A stretch of 51,638 nt of DNA from CAYPEZ01 sp964622275 (GCA_964622275.1 CAZUMX010000003.1:1-51638), one strand, 5' to 3'; positions 31,016 through 40,384 are shown, counted from the first letter of the stretch. Notes: generated by a model not told the origin, from the sequence alone. Program-made: numbers and translations.

Positions 31016-32365
31016 CTAGCCGATTTTATGCTCTTTAATATATTCAGCGAGATCAGAGATTTTTACTGTTTCTTGAGAGCGATTTTCCATATTGCGAATG
31101 ATTACTGTGCGATCAAGCGCCTCTTTCTGTCCTAAAATAAGGGAGTAGGGAAGTCCCAAACGTTCCGCATTTCCTAATTGAATTGAGAGAGAATCTTTGT
31201 TCAAAGAGTGAAGGACAGGGATGCGTGCTTTCCGGAGAATCTCAATCACTTCCAAGGAGCGTAATTTTGCTTCAAATCCAAGTTGAATGAAGTAGATCTT
31301 CGACTTCTTGATAATTTTTGGCATAGGAGCATTGTAAGTCGGCAATGCGATAACACGGTCGACGCCTATAGATGCACCAACTGCAGGGACGTCTTTCTTT
31401 GATCCGAGTGCACGTGCGAGATAGTCGTAGCGTCCTCCTCCTGCAATCGCAAGTGGGGTGCGTTTCTTTTCTCCACCCTCGGTGGTCTCATCTGTCGGGA
31501 CTTCTTCTAGGACTTCAAAGACTGTGTGGGTGTAATAGTCGATTCCACGCACAAGGTTGTTGTTGATTCGGTAGGAAATATCGAGACTTGTAAGATACTC
31601 GAGAACTTCTTTGAAATGCTGCTTACACGGAATACAAAGTGCTGAGACTGACTCCGGTGCTGCTGCCTTCAATGGTAGGCACTGTGCGTCTTTGCAGTCG
31701 AGCAAGCGAAGAGGGTTTGACTTGATGCGTTGTTTGCAATTTCCACAGAGTCGAGCGATATGCTTACGATAATACTGCGTGAGCTCACGAACATACGCAG
31801 GACGGCACTCGCGACACCCGATTGAGTTGATCTCTACTGAAAGATTCTGGCATCCGACTTCTTTGAGAATAGTCATGACCAAATGAATGATCATTGCGTC
31901 TGACATGCTCTTTGGACTCCCGAGAATTTCAACGCCAAACTGCTTAAACTCTCGATAGCGTCCTCGCTGAGGTTTTTCGTGACGGAAGAATGAACCATAA
32001 TAGTAGAGCTTCACTGGTTGAGGGAGTGACTGCATGCCGTCCTGAATATATGAACGCATAACAGGGGCAGTGCCTTCGGGGCGGAGAGCAAGCTTATCGT
32101 TGGTCTTTGTTTTCAGGGTGTACATTTCTTTTCCGACAATGTCGGTGTCGTCTGAAATACCTGATGTGAAGACCTCTTCACGCTCGAGGATTGGAGTATC
32201 GATAGGCGAGAATCCATAATAGAGACAAATCTCTGCGGCCTTCTCGGAAAATCCCTGATACTTATGCATCATCTCTCCAGTCATGTCACGCATGCCTTTG
32301 AGTGTCGTTGGTGCTTCTTTCTTCTTGGGAGCTGCTTCCTTTTTTGATGATTTTTTTTCTGTCAT
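31016..32365 (-). CDS. hisS: Histidyl-tRNA synthetase with cysteine-rich segment
   Basis: 449 residues. A lysine-rich N-terminal tail of about 20 residues precedes the class II catalytic core. Motif 2 is visible (FFRHEKPQRGRYREFKQFG), as are the HisA motif NLVRGIDYYTHTVFE and motif 3 near AVGASIGVDRVI. The anticodon-binding domain begins about YFIQLGFEAK. Unusually, the insertion domain contains eight cysteines in pairs (CREC, CGNC, CKDAQC, CIPC), which E. coli HisRS lacks, and which look like two zinc sites. Located between lepB and rpsU on the same strand. Confidence 0.96.
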   Translation of the reverse strand: MTEKKSSKKEAAPKKKEAPTTLKGMRDMTGEMMHKYQGFSEKAAEICLYYGFSPIDTPILEREEVFTSGISDDTDIVGKEMYTLKTKTNDKLALRPEGTAPVMRSYIQDGMQSLPQPVKLYYYGSFFRHEKPQRGRYREFKQFGVEILGSPKSMSDAMIIHLVMTILKEVGCQNLSVEINSIGCRECRPAYVRELTQYYRKHIARLCGNCKQRIKSNPLRLLDCKDAQCLPLKAAAPESVSALCIPCKQHFKEVLEYLTSLDISYRINNNLVRGIDYYTHTVFEVLEEVPTDETTEGGEKKRTPLAIAGGGRYDYLARALGSKKDVPAVGASIGVDRVIALPTYNAPMPKIIKKSKIYFIQLGFEAKLRSLEVIEILRKARIPVLHSLNKDSLSIQLGNAERLGLPYSLILGQKEALDRTVIIRNMENRSQETVKISDLAEYIKEHKIG

Positions 32366-32423
32366 ACTGATGGTGTTGCTAATGGTGGATCACTAAATAA
32401 ATAGACGATATTGATGATTTTGA

Positions 32424-33095
32424 TTATGAGGATGGTGAATCATTCGTTGGTGTGTCCTTCTCATACTCTGTGGTGAATTTCTCAATGATCCCTGGGTGGA
32501 GCTCAATTCGTGTTGGCGGGAAAAGTCTCAACAGTGCTTTTCCATCCATAAGTCGTTCAGGGACAGGTCCCCAGGAACGTGAATCTGAGCTTTGGGCACG
32601 ATTATCGCCCATGACGAAGTATTCCGTGTCAGAAAGTTTTCGTGTTGTTGATGGTCCTCCAGGGTTCTTCACATAGGGTTCATCAAGGAGCAATTTCTCT
32701 CCAGATACTGTCGTTATTTCTGTTTTTCCTGGGACAGCGGTGACGATCTCGCCAGGAAGTCCGATGACGCGTTTAATATAGAACTCTGAGGGGTCATTAG
32801 GATAGCGGAGGATGACCACATCTCCTCGTTCATATCCACTCGTGCGCTTTGTCAGTTCATCAACAATGAGGTACTCACCATTTTTAAATGTTGGGTACAT
32901 AGATTTTCCAGAAACGATGAATGGCTGGGCAATAAAAATTCGCAGCGGAATAATCACAAGTGCGGCAATCAGCGCATACCGCACAATATCCCAGAGATGT
33001 TTCCCAAGCGATTCTGGTTCTTCTTTTGGTTTTGGGTCTAGCACAGGGGGAACTCCTTCTGGAGAAGGTTGGCGTAAGTCAGTTGAGCTGATCAT
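32424..33095 (-). CDS. lepB: Signal peptidase I
   Basis: 223 residues from ATG 33095 (an upstream start at 33134 is less likely). It removes signal peptides from exported proteins. After a proline-rich cytoplasmic tail comes one transmembrane helix (YALIAALVIIPLRIFIA). The catalytic serine is in VSGKSMYPTF, the general-base lysine in FYIKRVIGLPGE, and the third box is VMGDNRAQSSDSRSWGPV. One span and the usual box order indicate the Gram-positive-like type. The C-terminus is polar (DTPTNDSPSS). Its substrates in this window include the M23 peptidase and the LamG-like protein. Confidence 0.95.
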   Translation of the reverse strand: MISSTDLRQPSPEGVPPVLDPKPKEEPESLGKHLWDIVRYALIAALVIIPLRIFIAQPFIVSGKSMYPTFKNGEYLIVDELTKRTSGYERGDVVILRYPNDPSEFYIKRVIGLPGEIVTAVPGKTEITTVSGEKLLLDEPYVKNPGGPSTTRKLSDTEYFVMGDNRAQSSDSRSWGPVPERLMDGKALLRLFPPTRIELHPGIIEKFTTEYEKDTPTNDSPSS

Positions 33096-33157
33096 AATAT
33101 AGTGACCATAGTATCGGAAAAACATGCTTGACACAATGGGGAAAAACGATGTCTAGC

Positions 33158-33859
33158 TTATTTTTCGGTTTTTGTTGTTGTTGCTGGTGGGGTTGATGAG
33201 CCTTGAGCAAGTGATGTGCGAAGAATAGGGAAGATGGACAGGATGCTTTCGCGATCGTGGAATCCATAATAAGGTACTCGGTCGATGACGAGTGCGGGAA
33301 GCTCTCCTGAAAGCCTGTAAATAGAACGAAGCGTACGAACAACCGAGAGATCAAGATTGTAATCAAAGGCGTATATGCGTAATTCAGGGATATCTTGCTG
33401 AAGACCGGTAAGGACATATCCTTGGCGCTTACAATCAGCACAGCTCCCTGTATTTGAGTAAAAATAGAGGATTGTCGGTGGCCGGATGCCGCACTTCACC
33501 CCCTTTTCTTTGCTTAAAAGGTAGTCTTTGACAAGAAGGAGTGTGTAATTCTTTTTCAGTTCAGCAACCCGGTCTTTGTCTTCCCCAGTATCTTCCATAT
33601 ACGAAAGTTTGTCAGCAAGATTGGAGAGTTCTTCTGAGAGAACGCTTGATTCGGCGTCACAGATCGTGTCTGCGAGGAGGGCATAGTCAACTTCCGTTGC
33701 GAGCACATTCATGCTCAATGATTGTTCCACAGCACGAACATCTGATAGACGTTGTTGGTAAAAGAAGTTAGACAAAAGGTAGGCGGACCCAAAGATAAAA
33801 ATGGTAATTGCGAAAACAATCGCATAAATGTGCCAATTTGTTTCGCGAGGGTCGTTCAT
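33158..33859 (-). CDS. Membrane-anchored thioredoxin-fold-like CxxC protein
   Basis: 233 residues. A transmembrane helix near residues 11-30 (YAIVFAITIFIFGSAYLLSNF) leaves the rest outside. A helical coiled-coil-like region (about 40-115) follows. Then a strand-helix pattern with a redox-type pair: LYFYSNTGSCADCKRQGYVL, a later strand LRIYAFDYNLD, and a cis-proline-like LPALVI, as in thioredoxin folds. The CxxC centre reads CADC. It may be a disulfide carrier or reductase on the outer face, consistent with the CcdA-like protein at 36319, but this is inference. The tail is low complexity. Placed before lepB in the same direction. Confidence 0.75.
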   Translation of the reverse strand: MNDPRETNWHIYAIVFAITIFIFGSAYLLSNFFYQQRLSDVRAVEQSLSMNVLATEVDYALLADTICDAESSVLSEELSNLADKLSYMEDTGEDKDRVAELKKNYTLLLVKDYLLSKEKGVKCGIRPPTILYFYSNTGSCADCKRQGYVLTGLQQDIPELRIYAFDYNLDLSVVRTLRSIYRLSGELPALVIDRVPYYGFHDRESILSIFPILRTSLAQGSSTPPATTTKTEK

Positions 33860-33904
33860 ATGATGTGGTCGGTATTCTACCGTGGAGGGAAGAGAAATGA
33901 AACC

Positions 33905-35158
33905 CTAGCGCCACGGAGCCTCTTTTGCTGTTAAAAGATTCCACAAACTCTTTGCGAGCCACAATGGGGCGATGAGTCCGTACATAAAGACAAAATACAA
34001 CATTCCTCCTTGCAAATGGAAACGACGGTGTGTGAGCCTCGAAGAGAGAAACAGGTAGATAAACGTGAGCATGAGCATGTTGTAGATCAGAATACGTTTC
34101 ATTCCGCTCCCGACAAAGAACCATTCAAATGTTGGTGTCCCCCAATGGATTCCCGCATAAAATGCTCGGACAACCATGTCGAATACCCCGTGTCCAAAAT
34201 TATAGATTCCGTATCCAAAGAAAAAGAGTGCCGTTCCAACAGTAATGAAGGTCAGTGGGAGTGCGAGCATTCCAAGGTTCCCGTACTGTTTGCGGAAGAG
34301 CATAAATCGATAAGAGAGAATCGTGTTCTTGAGGTGTCCTGATACCCAGCGAACACGTTGCTTATATAGTGTTCGAAATGTGGCGGGTGCGACGGTATAC
34401 ACTAATGCGTCTTGTGCCGTCTCGATTTTCATATGGTGCGATTGCATACGGAGGGCAATTTCCATATCCTCTGTGCCAAATGCGTGCTTAAATCCACCAA
34501 TTGTTTGGAAGACCGATCTTCGATAAATAGAGAAAGGACCCGGAGTAACATAGACAGCACCAAGAAAGGTAAAAATTTTCTTTGTCAGTGCTCCAATCAA
34601 AAACTCTATTGCTTGTATTTTCTGAAGAATAGTCTTTGCTTTCCAGATTTGCACTGAAGGGCATACAGCCATAGTTTTTGGATCGTCAAAATATTGGACA
34701 ATAACCTTTAGGGCACCCGGTGTCACAAACGAATCTGCATCAAGACAGCCAACGAGGTCGCTCGTGGTCTTTTCGAGAGCAAAGTTGAGTGCGCTAAACT
34801 TCCCACCATTTTCCTTACGGTAGACCTCGAGGCGACCTTTCCCGAGGGGTATATATGACTGCGCCACCTCAAATGTGCGGTCACTTGAACCGTCAGACAC
34901 AACCATAATCGTAAGTTTGTCCTTTGGGTAGTCGAGATTGAGGAGTGACTCAATTGTGCCTCCAATGGTCTTTTCTTCATTGTATGCAGGGACGATGACA
35001 GTCACTGTTGGCCACTTTTCCCTCATAAGGAGCTCTTTTCCTCGAGCTCGTTCATTGCGTATCTTCTTATAGTGTAAGAAGAGGGTGACATAAAGGAACA
35101 CCTGAAAATAGATGGCGATAAAGAGCACAATATAGGTAAAGGCGTCCATTGGGGTCAT
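33905..35158 (-). CDS. Family 2 processive glycosyltransferase (membrane)
   Basis: About 417 residues from ATG 35158; in-frame starts at 35188 (ATG) and 35206 (GTG) are alternatives. An N-terminal transmembrane helix is followed by a GT-A domain: VTVIVPAYNEEKTIGGTIES (UDP-sugar binding), the DAD motif in GCLDADSFVTPG, the GTEDMEIALRMQ acceptor site and the KQRVRWVSGHL (QxxRW) motif, which marks processive cellulose or hyaluronan synthase-like enzymes. Three or more helices at the C-terminus form the channel. It would polymerise and export a sugar chain. Product unknown. Confidence 0.9.
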   Translation of the reverse strand: MTPMDAFTYIVLFIAIYFQVFLYVTLFLHYKKIRNERARGKELLMREKWPTVTVIVPAYNEEKTIGGTIESLLNLDYPKDKLTIMVVSDGSSDRTFEVAQSYIPLGKGRLEVYRKENGGKFSALNFALEKTTSDLVGCLDADSFVTPGALKVIVQYFDDPKTMAVCPSVQIWKAKTILQKIQAIEFLIGALTKKIFTFLGAVYVTPGPFSIYRRSVFQTIGGFKHAFGTEDMEIALRMQSHHMKIETAQDALVYTVAPATFRTLYKQRVRWVSGHLKNTILSYRFMLFRKQYGNLGMLALPLTFITVGTALFFFGYGIYNFGHGVFDMVVRAFYAGIHWGTPTFEWFFVGSGMKRILIYNMLMLTFIYLFLSSRLTHRRFHLQGGMLYFVFMYGLIAPLWLAKSLWNLLTAKEAPWR

Positions 35159-35453
35159 AAAGGGGAGTGGTGAGTCCAGAAACACCATCAGTATATCCAA
35201 AAACACCCCAAAGCCTAGTCGGTTATCGAAGGATATGGGCTATGCCAACACAGAACTCTGTCAAAGAGGCCCCAACAGCAAAACACTAGTGTAAGCAGGC
35301 AGCACATGCATAAAAAGGCAAAAAATATTACACCACAGTTACTAAAATATTATTATTTTAAGCCGTAATTCTGACATTTTGTGGATAGAGGGTATTGCCA
35401 TAATATGTGAGCTCTGTACAATGCCGCGGTACCCCAATGGGTGTCCCACACCA

Positions 35454-35482
35454 TTGACTATGTTTGGGGTTTGTGATATAAT
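35454..35482 (+). promoter_or_regulatory. Strong promoter of the lytic transglycosylase gene
   Basis: TTGACT (35454-35459), 17 bases, TATAAT (35477-35482) with a TG two bases before the -10 element. The start codon at 35492 is 9 bases beyond, so the mRNA is leaderless or nearly so. The rest of the 35207-35453 gap shows nothing I can name. Confidence 0.82.
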
Positions 35483-35491
35483 GTGTCTATC

Positions 35492-36253
35492 ATGCTGCCT
35501 GCGGGCATGACCCAACCTATGAATCAACCCAATGTTCAAATGCCTGGATTTTTGGCATTTCTTATGACCCTTGCAGCCACTGCCGTTATGGTAGGAGTAG
35601 CGCTCCCTCGTCTGGCCCTCGCAGAGGAGGTCGAAAAGACGTGTAAGGACTACCTTCTCTCTGAAAGTGCCTATGCGTATGAGCTTTCTGTGGCATGCAG
35701 TGTTGAAGAGAAGTATGGCCACATCATTGAACCCATTGCTCACTTGAATGAGTATGACCAAGACCTCATTACTGCAGTGATTGTCGTTGAATCTCGCGGA
35801 AAGACCGAGGCGACGAGCCACGTTGGCGCAAAGGGGCTTATGCAACTGATGCCCAAGACCGCCCGCTATATGGGGGCAAAAGATATCCGTGACCCATTTG
35901 AAAATATCTTGGCTGGAACAAAGTATCTTCGAGCCCTCGAAGATCAATATGGATTTCTTTCTGTTGAAGAGGCACTTCTTGCATACAACATGGGTCCTCG
36001 AAAGGCCTCTGAATGGCTCAATCTTCCTGGGCGATCAGCAACAGATGCCTCATATGTCAAAAAGGTGATGGGAATTTATGCTGAAATCAAAGATGTGAAA
36101 GAAAAGGAGGCGGCAGAAAAAGAGAAATCAAACGCCGAAGAGTTTCTCAAAAAACTCCTTCTGAAGATCACAGAACGTACCCCTGATATTGATACGCCAG
36201 AACTCGTGTCTGCGCGCAGAGTAGAAATCGAAACAAAAGACAAAACATCATAA
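35492..36253 (+). CDS. Membrane-anchored lytic transglycosylase (SLT domain)
   Basis: 253 residues from ATG 35492, 9 bases after the -10 hexamer. It cleaves glycan strands of peptidoglycan to 1,6-anhydro products. A hydrophobic N-terminal segment (FLAFLMTLAATAVMVGVAL) is signal or anchor. The SLT domain has the catalytic glutamate in VVESRGKTEA, then SHVGAKGLMQLMPKTARYMG and a final LLAYNMGPRKASEWL, which match the goose-lysozyme-like family (ESxGxxxxxSxxGAxGLMQ, and AYNAG). The C-terminus is a lysine/glutamate-rich helix. Two cysteines (CKDY, ACSV) near the start of the mature part could form a disulfide. Confidence 0.92.
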   Translation: MLPAGMTQPMNQPNVQMPGFLAFLMTLAATAVMVGVALPRLALAEEVEKTCKDYLLSESAYAYELSVACSVEEKYGHIIEPIAHLNEYDQDLITAVIVVESRGKTEATSHVGAKGLMQLMPKTARYMGAKDIRDPFENILAGTKYLRALEDQYGFLSVEEALLAYNMGPRKASEWLNLPGRSATDASYVKKVMGIYAEIKDVKEKEAAEKEKSNAEEFLKKLLLKITERTPDIDTPELVSARRVEIETKDKTS

Positions 36254-36282
36254 GTCCTACGGACCAAAGTGCTGTATACTAA

Positions 36283-36313
36283 AACACCAGAGAGAGAACT
36301 CTCTGGTGTTTTC
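36283..36313 (+). terminator. Intrinsic terminator
   Basis: A 12-bp perfect stem (36283-36294 with 36299-36310) and 4-base loop lie between the transglycosylase and the CcdA-like gene; the U-tract is short, and the next ATG lies 8 bases beyond. Confidence 0.7.
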
Positions 36314-36318
36314 ATACT

Positions 36319-37038
36319 ATGATTGATCTCAATATTGGAACCGCACTTATCGCAGGCATCCTCACATTTTTGGCGCCATGTACGCTTCCGCTCCTTCCGG
36401 CATTTTTGGGGCTTACAACTGGAGCTGGACTCGACTCACGACGGAATGTTTTTTTGCGTGCTCTCGGATTTGTGCTCGGGTTTATCTTCGTGTTTATGAT
36501 ATTCGGTCTCTTTGCGGGATCTTTTGGAGGCTTTTTTATTGCTCACCGTGACTCCCTGATGCGCATGGGAGGAGCCATTGTTGTCCTCTTTTCACTCCTT
36601 CTTCTTGGAGTCATTCATGTCCCTGCGCTTGCATCTCGCGTCGCTCCTCGTATTTCGCTCCCAGCAGTGAGGTCTCCATTTTCAGCATTCTTGGTAGGTC
36701 TTGCCTTCGCAGCAGGGTGGACCCCATGTCTCGGTCCAATTCTTGGGTCGATCCTCGTCATCGCTTCAACGGAAGGGACGGCACTACGCGGAGCGATACT
36801 TCTTATGGTCTACGGCCTTGGGATCGGTATTCCATTTCTCTTATTTGCTCTAGGGTTTTCTGAAGCAGCATTCCGGTCCGCGTGGTTCCTTAGGGTTTCT
36901 TCTTGGATTTCAATTGCAGGAGGAGTATTTCTTCTCGTGCTCGGCCTCGCATTACTCTTTGGATTTTGGGGCACTCTGGTCTCGTTCCTATCGTCACTCT
37001 CATTCTTTCATAGAGCAATGTTCATGGGACAGGTATAA
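36319..37038 (+). CDS. CcdA/DsbD-like thiol-disulfide transport protein
   Basis: 239 residues and about six transmembrane helices. The family cysteines are visible in the first helix (LAPCTLPLLPAFLG) and fourth helix (GWTPCLGPILGS), at symmetrical sites of the two repeats. CcdA-type proteins move reducing equivalents from cytoplasmic thioredoxin to thiols outside the membrane, for cytochrome c maturation or disulfide correction. No cytochrome c genes are visible, so a general reducing role is more likely. The next gene encodes an exported protein with a cysteine pair. The start lies 8 bases after a hairpin, with no Shine-Dalgarno sequence. Confidence 0.88.
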   Translation: MIDLNIGTALIAGILTFLAPCTLPLLPAFLGLTTGAGLDSRRNVFLRALGFVLGFIFVFMIFGLFAGSFGGFFIAHRDSLMRMGGAIVVLFSLLLLGVIHVPALASRVAPRISLPAVRSPFSAFLVGLAFAAGWTPCLGPILGSILVIASTEGTALRGAILLMVYGLGIGIPFLLFALGFSEAAFRSAWFLRVSSWISIAGGVFLLVLGLALLFGFWGTLVSFLSSLSFFHRAMFMGQV

Positions 37039-37130
37039 TTCAGGCCATTTTTTGAGCCGCATAGTTATGTCCCCACAAGGGGATTGTCACTATGTGTTGC
37101 TTTCTTCTGTGAGGAGGTACAATAGTATAT

Positions 37131-37595
37131 ATGGATAAGAAAAATACTCGAATGATCGTCATTGTTCTCGTCGTCGCGCTACTCGCACTTTTCTACGTAT
37201 TTTTCCGCGGCGCTACGATCCCACAAGAACCTACCAGTGTCACTCCTCCGGTAAACGATATTGCTGTCCCCGCACTGATTACTGCAAAACACGCATATCG
37301 TAACGGAGAACATTTGCTCGCTGGAGAGATCAATCTCCCAACCCCATGCCATCTTTTGGAACACACTGTGACAATTCTGCCAGATGGAAGCCGTGCAACG
37401 ATAGCCTTTGTACGAAGCTTTAAAGGAGGGGAATGTCCAGGAGGTGAGGTACCTGCTCGGTTTTTTGTACATTTTCCGGCGGGTACCACAACCGCACTAA
37501 GGACAACCGTCGACGGGAAGGATGTCCCGCTCTCGCTTATTGAAGCTGCTCCAAATGAGGACCTAGAACACACTGAAATATTTTTGAAAGGGTAA
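37131..37595 (+). CDS. Membrane-anchored exported protein with a cysteine pair
   Basis: 154 residues: basic tail (MDKKNTR), a transmembrane helix (MIVIVLVVALLALFYVFF), a proline/threonine linker, then a beta-rich domain of about 100 residues with two cysteines (TPCHLLEHTV and GGECPGGEV) likely joined by a disulfide. Not recognised. TACAAT (37118-37123) ends 7 bases before the ATG; a GAGGAGG just upstream would be outside the transcript if that hexamer is used. It follows the CcdA-like gene by 92 bases in the same direction and might be a substrate of it. Confidence 0.75.
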   Translation: MDKKNTRMIVIVLVVALLALFYVFFRGATIPQEPTSVTPPVNDIAVPALITAKHAYRNGEHLLAGEINLPTPCHLLEHTVTILPDGSRATIAFVRSFKGGECPGGEVPARFFVHFPAGTTTALRTTVDGKDVPLSLIEAAPNEDLEHTEIFLKG

Positions 37596-37668
37596 GTTTT
37601 CCACTTTTATATAAAGTTTTCCCCAGTAAATTTGTCCAAGCCCTGATACAATAAAGAAGTTCCTTCAT

Positions 37669-38889
37669 ATGGCAAGGCAGAACCTTCGCGTCCTTATGTT
37701 TGGTTGGGAGTTTCCTCCACACAATAGTGGGGGCTTGGGGACCGCGTGCTATGGACTCACAAAAGCACTTGCAACCGCTAAAACAAAAATTATTTTTGTT
37801 CTCCCAAAAGAACTTCCGGGACTTCACCACAACTTTCTTGATATTCGATTTGCGAATCTAGAAAAAATAAAATTTTCTCGTGTAGGAGTTCTCCTACATC
37901 CTTACGTTACCTCATCATCTTATCTTGAGGAACTTGAACGTACTGGGAAGGTCGGAATGTACGGACTTCATTTGTTTGAAGAGGTGAAGCGTTACGGGGA
38001 TCTCGCTCGCGCGTTGGCGAAACGAGAGCAGTTTGATGTCATTCACGCACATGACTGGCTTTCTTTTGCTGCTGGCGTTGCCGCCAAGGAGATCTCAGGG
38101 AAGCCCCTCATCGTCCATGTCCATGCGACGGAGTTTGATCGTACAGCAGGGCATCCCAATCAGCATATTTATGATGCAGAGCGTAAAGGCATGCATGCCG
38201 CTGACTGCATTATTGCGGTTTCTCATCACACAAAAAACACCATCATTCAGCATTACGGTATTTCCCCTGACAAGGTTTCTGTCGTCCACAACGGAATCGA
38301 TATTGATGAACATGTTGCCACAATTGATGACACCCTAAAGTGGATTCGTGATGCAGGGAAGCAGATCGTCCTCTTTGTTGGACGTATCACCATTCAGAAA
38401 GGACCTGATTATTTTGTAAAGGCGGCTCGTAGAGTCCTTGATGTGAATCCAAACGTAATGTTTGTTGTTTCAGGAAGCGGAGACATGGAGGGTCAAATGA
38501 TTCGCCTTGCTTCTGAGATGGGGATCTCCGATCGATTCTTTTTCACTGGTTTTCTGCGAGGAAACGAACTTCTCCGCCTCTACCGTGCTGCAGACCTCTT
38601 TGTGATGCCATCGGTATCAGAGCCTTTCGGCATCACTCCTCTCGAAGCTCTTGCGAACCACACGCCAGTCCTCATTTCGAAGCAGTCAGGTGTGGCAGAA
38701 GTGCTTCCAAATGCGCTCAAAAGTGATTTTTGGGACACCGATGATATGGCTGACAAGATCCTCACGGTCCTTCGCGAGCGCCACCTTCACCAAGCACTTA
38801 AAGAATATGGCCATGAGGATGCTCGTCGTGCGACTTGGGAGGAGGCTGCAGGAAAATGTATGGTATTATACGAACAAATTGCGAGGTGA
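37669..38889 (+). CDS. Glycogen-synthase-like glycosyltransferase (GT-B, GT4/GT5)
   Basis: 406 residues. The N-terminus has the ADP-/UDP-sugar glycan synthase signature (MFGWEFPPHNSGGLGTACYGL, with the K/G-G-L-G loop). Next come FDVIHAHDWLSF and HVHATEFDRT, as in glycogen synthases. The C-terminal lobe has IVLFVGRITIQKGPDYFVKAA and the donor-site EPFGITPLEALA (E-x7-E), with SGVAEVL. It most likely builds an alpha-1,4 glucan; a simple GT4 transferase is the alternative. The position beside GH57 and GH15 genes supports the glucan role. First gene of a tight five-gene cluster. Confidence 0.85.
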   Translation: MARQNLRVLMFGWEFPPHNSGGLGTACYGLTKALATAKTKIIFVLPKELPGLHHNFLDIRFANLEKIKFSRVGVLLHPYVTSSSYLEELERTGKVGMYGLHLFEEVKRYGDLARALAKREQFDVIHAHDWLSFAAGVAAKEISGKPLIVHVHATEFDRTAGHPNQHIYDAERKGMHAADCIIAVSHHTKNTIIQHYGISPDKVSVVHNGIDIDEHVATIDDTLKWIRDAGKQIVLFVGRITIQKGPDYFVKAARRVLDVNPNVMFVVSGSGDMEGQMIRLASEMGISDRFFFTGFLRGNELLRLYRAADLFVMPSVSEPFGITPLEALANHTPVLISKQSGVAEVLPNALKSDFWDTDDMADKILTVLRERHLHQALKEYGHEDARRATWEEAAGKCMVLYEQIAR

Positions 38890-38904
38890 TATTTTTTCGA
38901 CCCT

Positions 38905-40377
38905 ATGCCATCCGTTGTTTTTTACTTTCAAGTCCATCAGCCGTATCGGCTCAAGCGATATCGCGTCTTTGATATAGGAAAGGATCATCACTATTTTAAT
39001 GATGAAGGGGAGCGCGACACAAACAATCGTAAGGTCTTTCGCAAGGTTGCAGAAAAATGTTATTTGCCTGCAAATGCTGTATGGCTCGATCTTCTCAAAA
39101 AGCATCCCGATCTCAAGATTACCTATTCACTCTCTGGTGTATTCATGGAGCAAATGGAAGATTGGGGTCCTGATGTTCTTGAGTCTTTCCGTAAACTTAT
39201 TGCGACTGGACAAGTTGAGATATTGAGCGAAACATACTGTCACTCGCTTTCATTCCTCTATTCAAAAGCTGAATTTGTCGAACAGGTGTGCATGCATCGA
39301 GATAAAGTGAAGTCACTTTTTGGTGTTACTCCTTCGAGTTTTCGAAACACTGAACTCATATATCACAATGACCTTGCCGAATTTCTTTCGTCCAAAGAAG
39401 CCGAAGAGCAGATTGGAATTCGATACAAAGCCATTCTTGCAGAGGGTGCAGATCATGTGCTCGGATGGCGAAGCCCTAACTTTGTGTACTCTCCACCAAA
39501 AGGGAATATCAAACTTCTTCTCAAAAACTACCGCCTCTCAGATGATATTGCTTTTCGTTTTTCATCTCGTGCATGGAGCGAGTGGCCACTTTCATCAGAA
39601 AAATTTGCACAGTGGGTCAATGCGGTCAATGGCAATGGGACCGTTGTAAATCTCTTCATGGACTATGAAACATTTGGTGAGCATCAGTGGGAAGACACAG
39701 GAATTTTCCATTTCCTCCGAGCGCTCCCCGGAGAAATATTGAAGCATCCAGACAATAATTTCAAAACTGTTTCTGAAGCAGCAGATATGTATCCATCTGT
39801 CGGATCTGTCGATGTTCCTCATTATATGAGCTGGGCAGATGTCGAACGCGATCTTTCTGCGTGGCTCGGAAATGGGATTCAACACGATGCGATAGGGAAA
39901 ATTTTCGCCATGCGTGACGAGGTCATGTCTACCGGGGATACTGCGCTCATTACAGATTGGAGAAAACTTACAACGAGCGATCATTTTTATTACATGTGTA
40001 CAAAATGGTGGAGCGATGGAGACGTTCATAAATATTTCTCACCATACGAAAGTCCGTACGATGCGTTTATCGCATATGCGAACGTTCTTCAGGATATGCG
40101 GATGCGGTTAATAGAAGATCAAGAAAAGCGCCGCTCACCATTTCAGATTACTAAAGGGGGAGAATCGAAGCTTCACCATACACAACATGAATCACAAGCA
40201 CCCTATGTTGTGAATACTCCTCCCTCACATTCGAACAAACACGAACATGCTCATTCAGAAGGTATGCATGAAGATAATTTACCATCGCCAATTCAGGTGA
40301 ACGTGAAGACTGCAAAGCAAATTCAGGTCCTTCATGAGGGGCGAAGAACGCTCCATCGTAAGCCTCGTAAAACATAA
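38905..40377 (+). CDS. GH57 family alpha-glucan hydrolase
   Basis: 490 residues. The barrel begins VVFYFQVHQPYRLKRYRV, the GH57 first motif (HQP). The catalytic nucleophile glutamate is in EILSETYCHS, the acid/base aspartate in FMDYETFGEHQW, and a later helix-rich region follows (DMYPSVGSVDVPHYMSWADVE). GH57 enzymes are alpha-amylases, 4-alpha-glucanotransferases or branching enzymes; the sequence fits alpha-amylase-like members best, but branching activity is not excluded. The last 70 residues are histidine-rich and disordered (HHTQHESQ, HSNKHEHAHSEGMHE). 15 bases after the glycosyltransferase and 7 before GH15. No signal peptide, so cytoplasmic. Confidence 0.92.
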   Translation: MPSVVFYFQVHQPYRLKRYRVFDIGKDHHYFNDEGERDTNNRKVFRKVAEKCYLPANAVWLDLLKKHPDLKITYSLSGVFMEQMEDWGPDVLESFRKLIATGQVEILSETYCHSLSFLYSKAEFVEQVCMHRDKVKSLFGVTPSSFRNTELIYHNDLAEFLSSKEAEEQIGIRYKAILAEGADHVLGWRSPNFVYSPPKGNIKLLLKNYRLSDDIAFRFSSRAWSEWPLSSEKFAQWVNAVNGNGTVVNLFMDYETFGEHQWEDTGIFHFLRALPGEILKHPDNNFKTVSEAADMYPSVGSVDVPHYMSWADVERDLSAWLGNGIQHDAIGKIFAMRDEVMSTGDTALITDWRKLTTSDHFYYMCTKWWSDGDVHKYFSPYESPYDAFIAYANVLQDMRMRLIEDQEKRRSPFQITKGGESKLHHTQHESQAPYVVNTPPSHSNKHEHAHSEGMHEDNLPSPIQVNVKTAKQIQVLHEGRRTLHRKPRKT

Positions 40378-40384
40378 GTATTGT

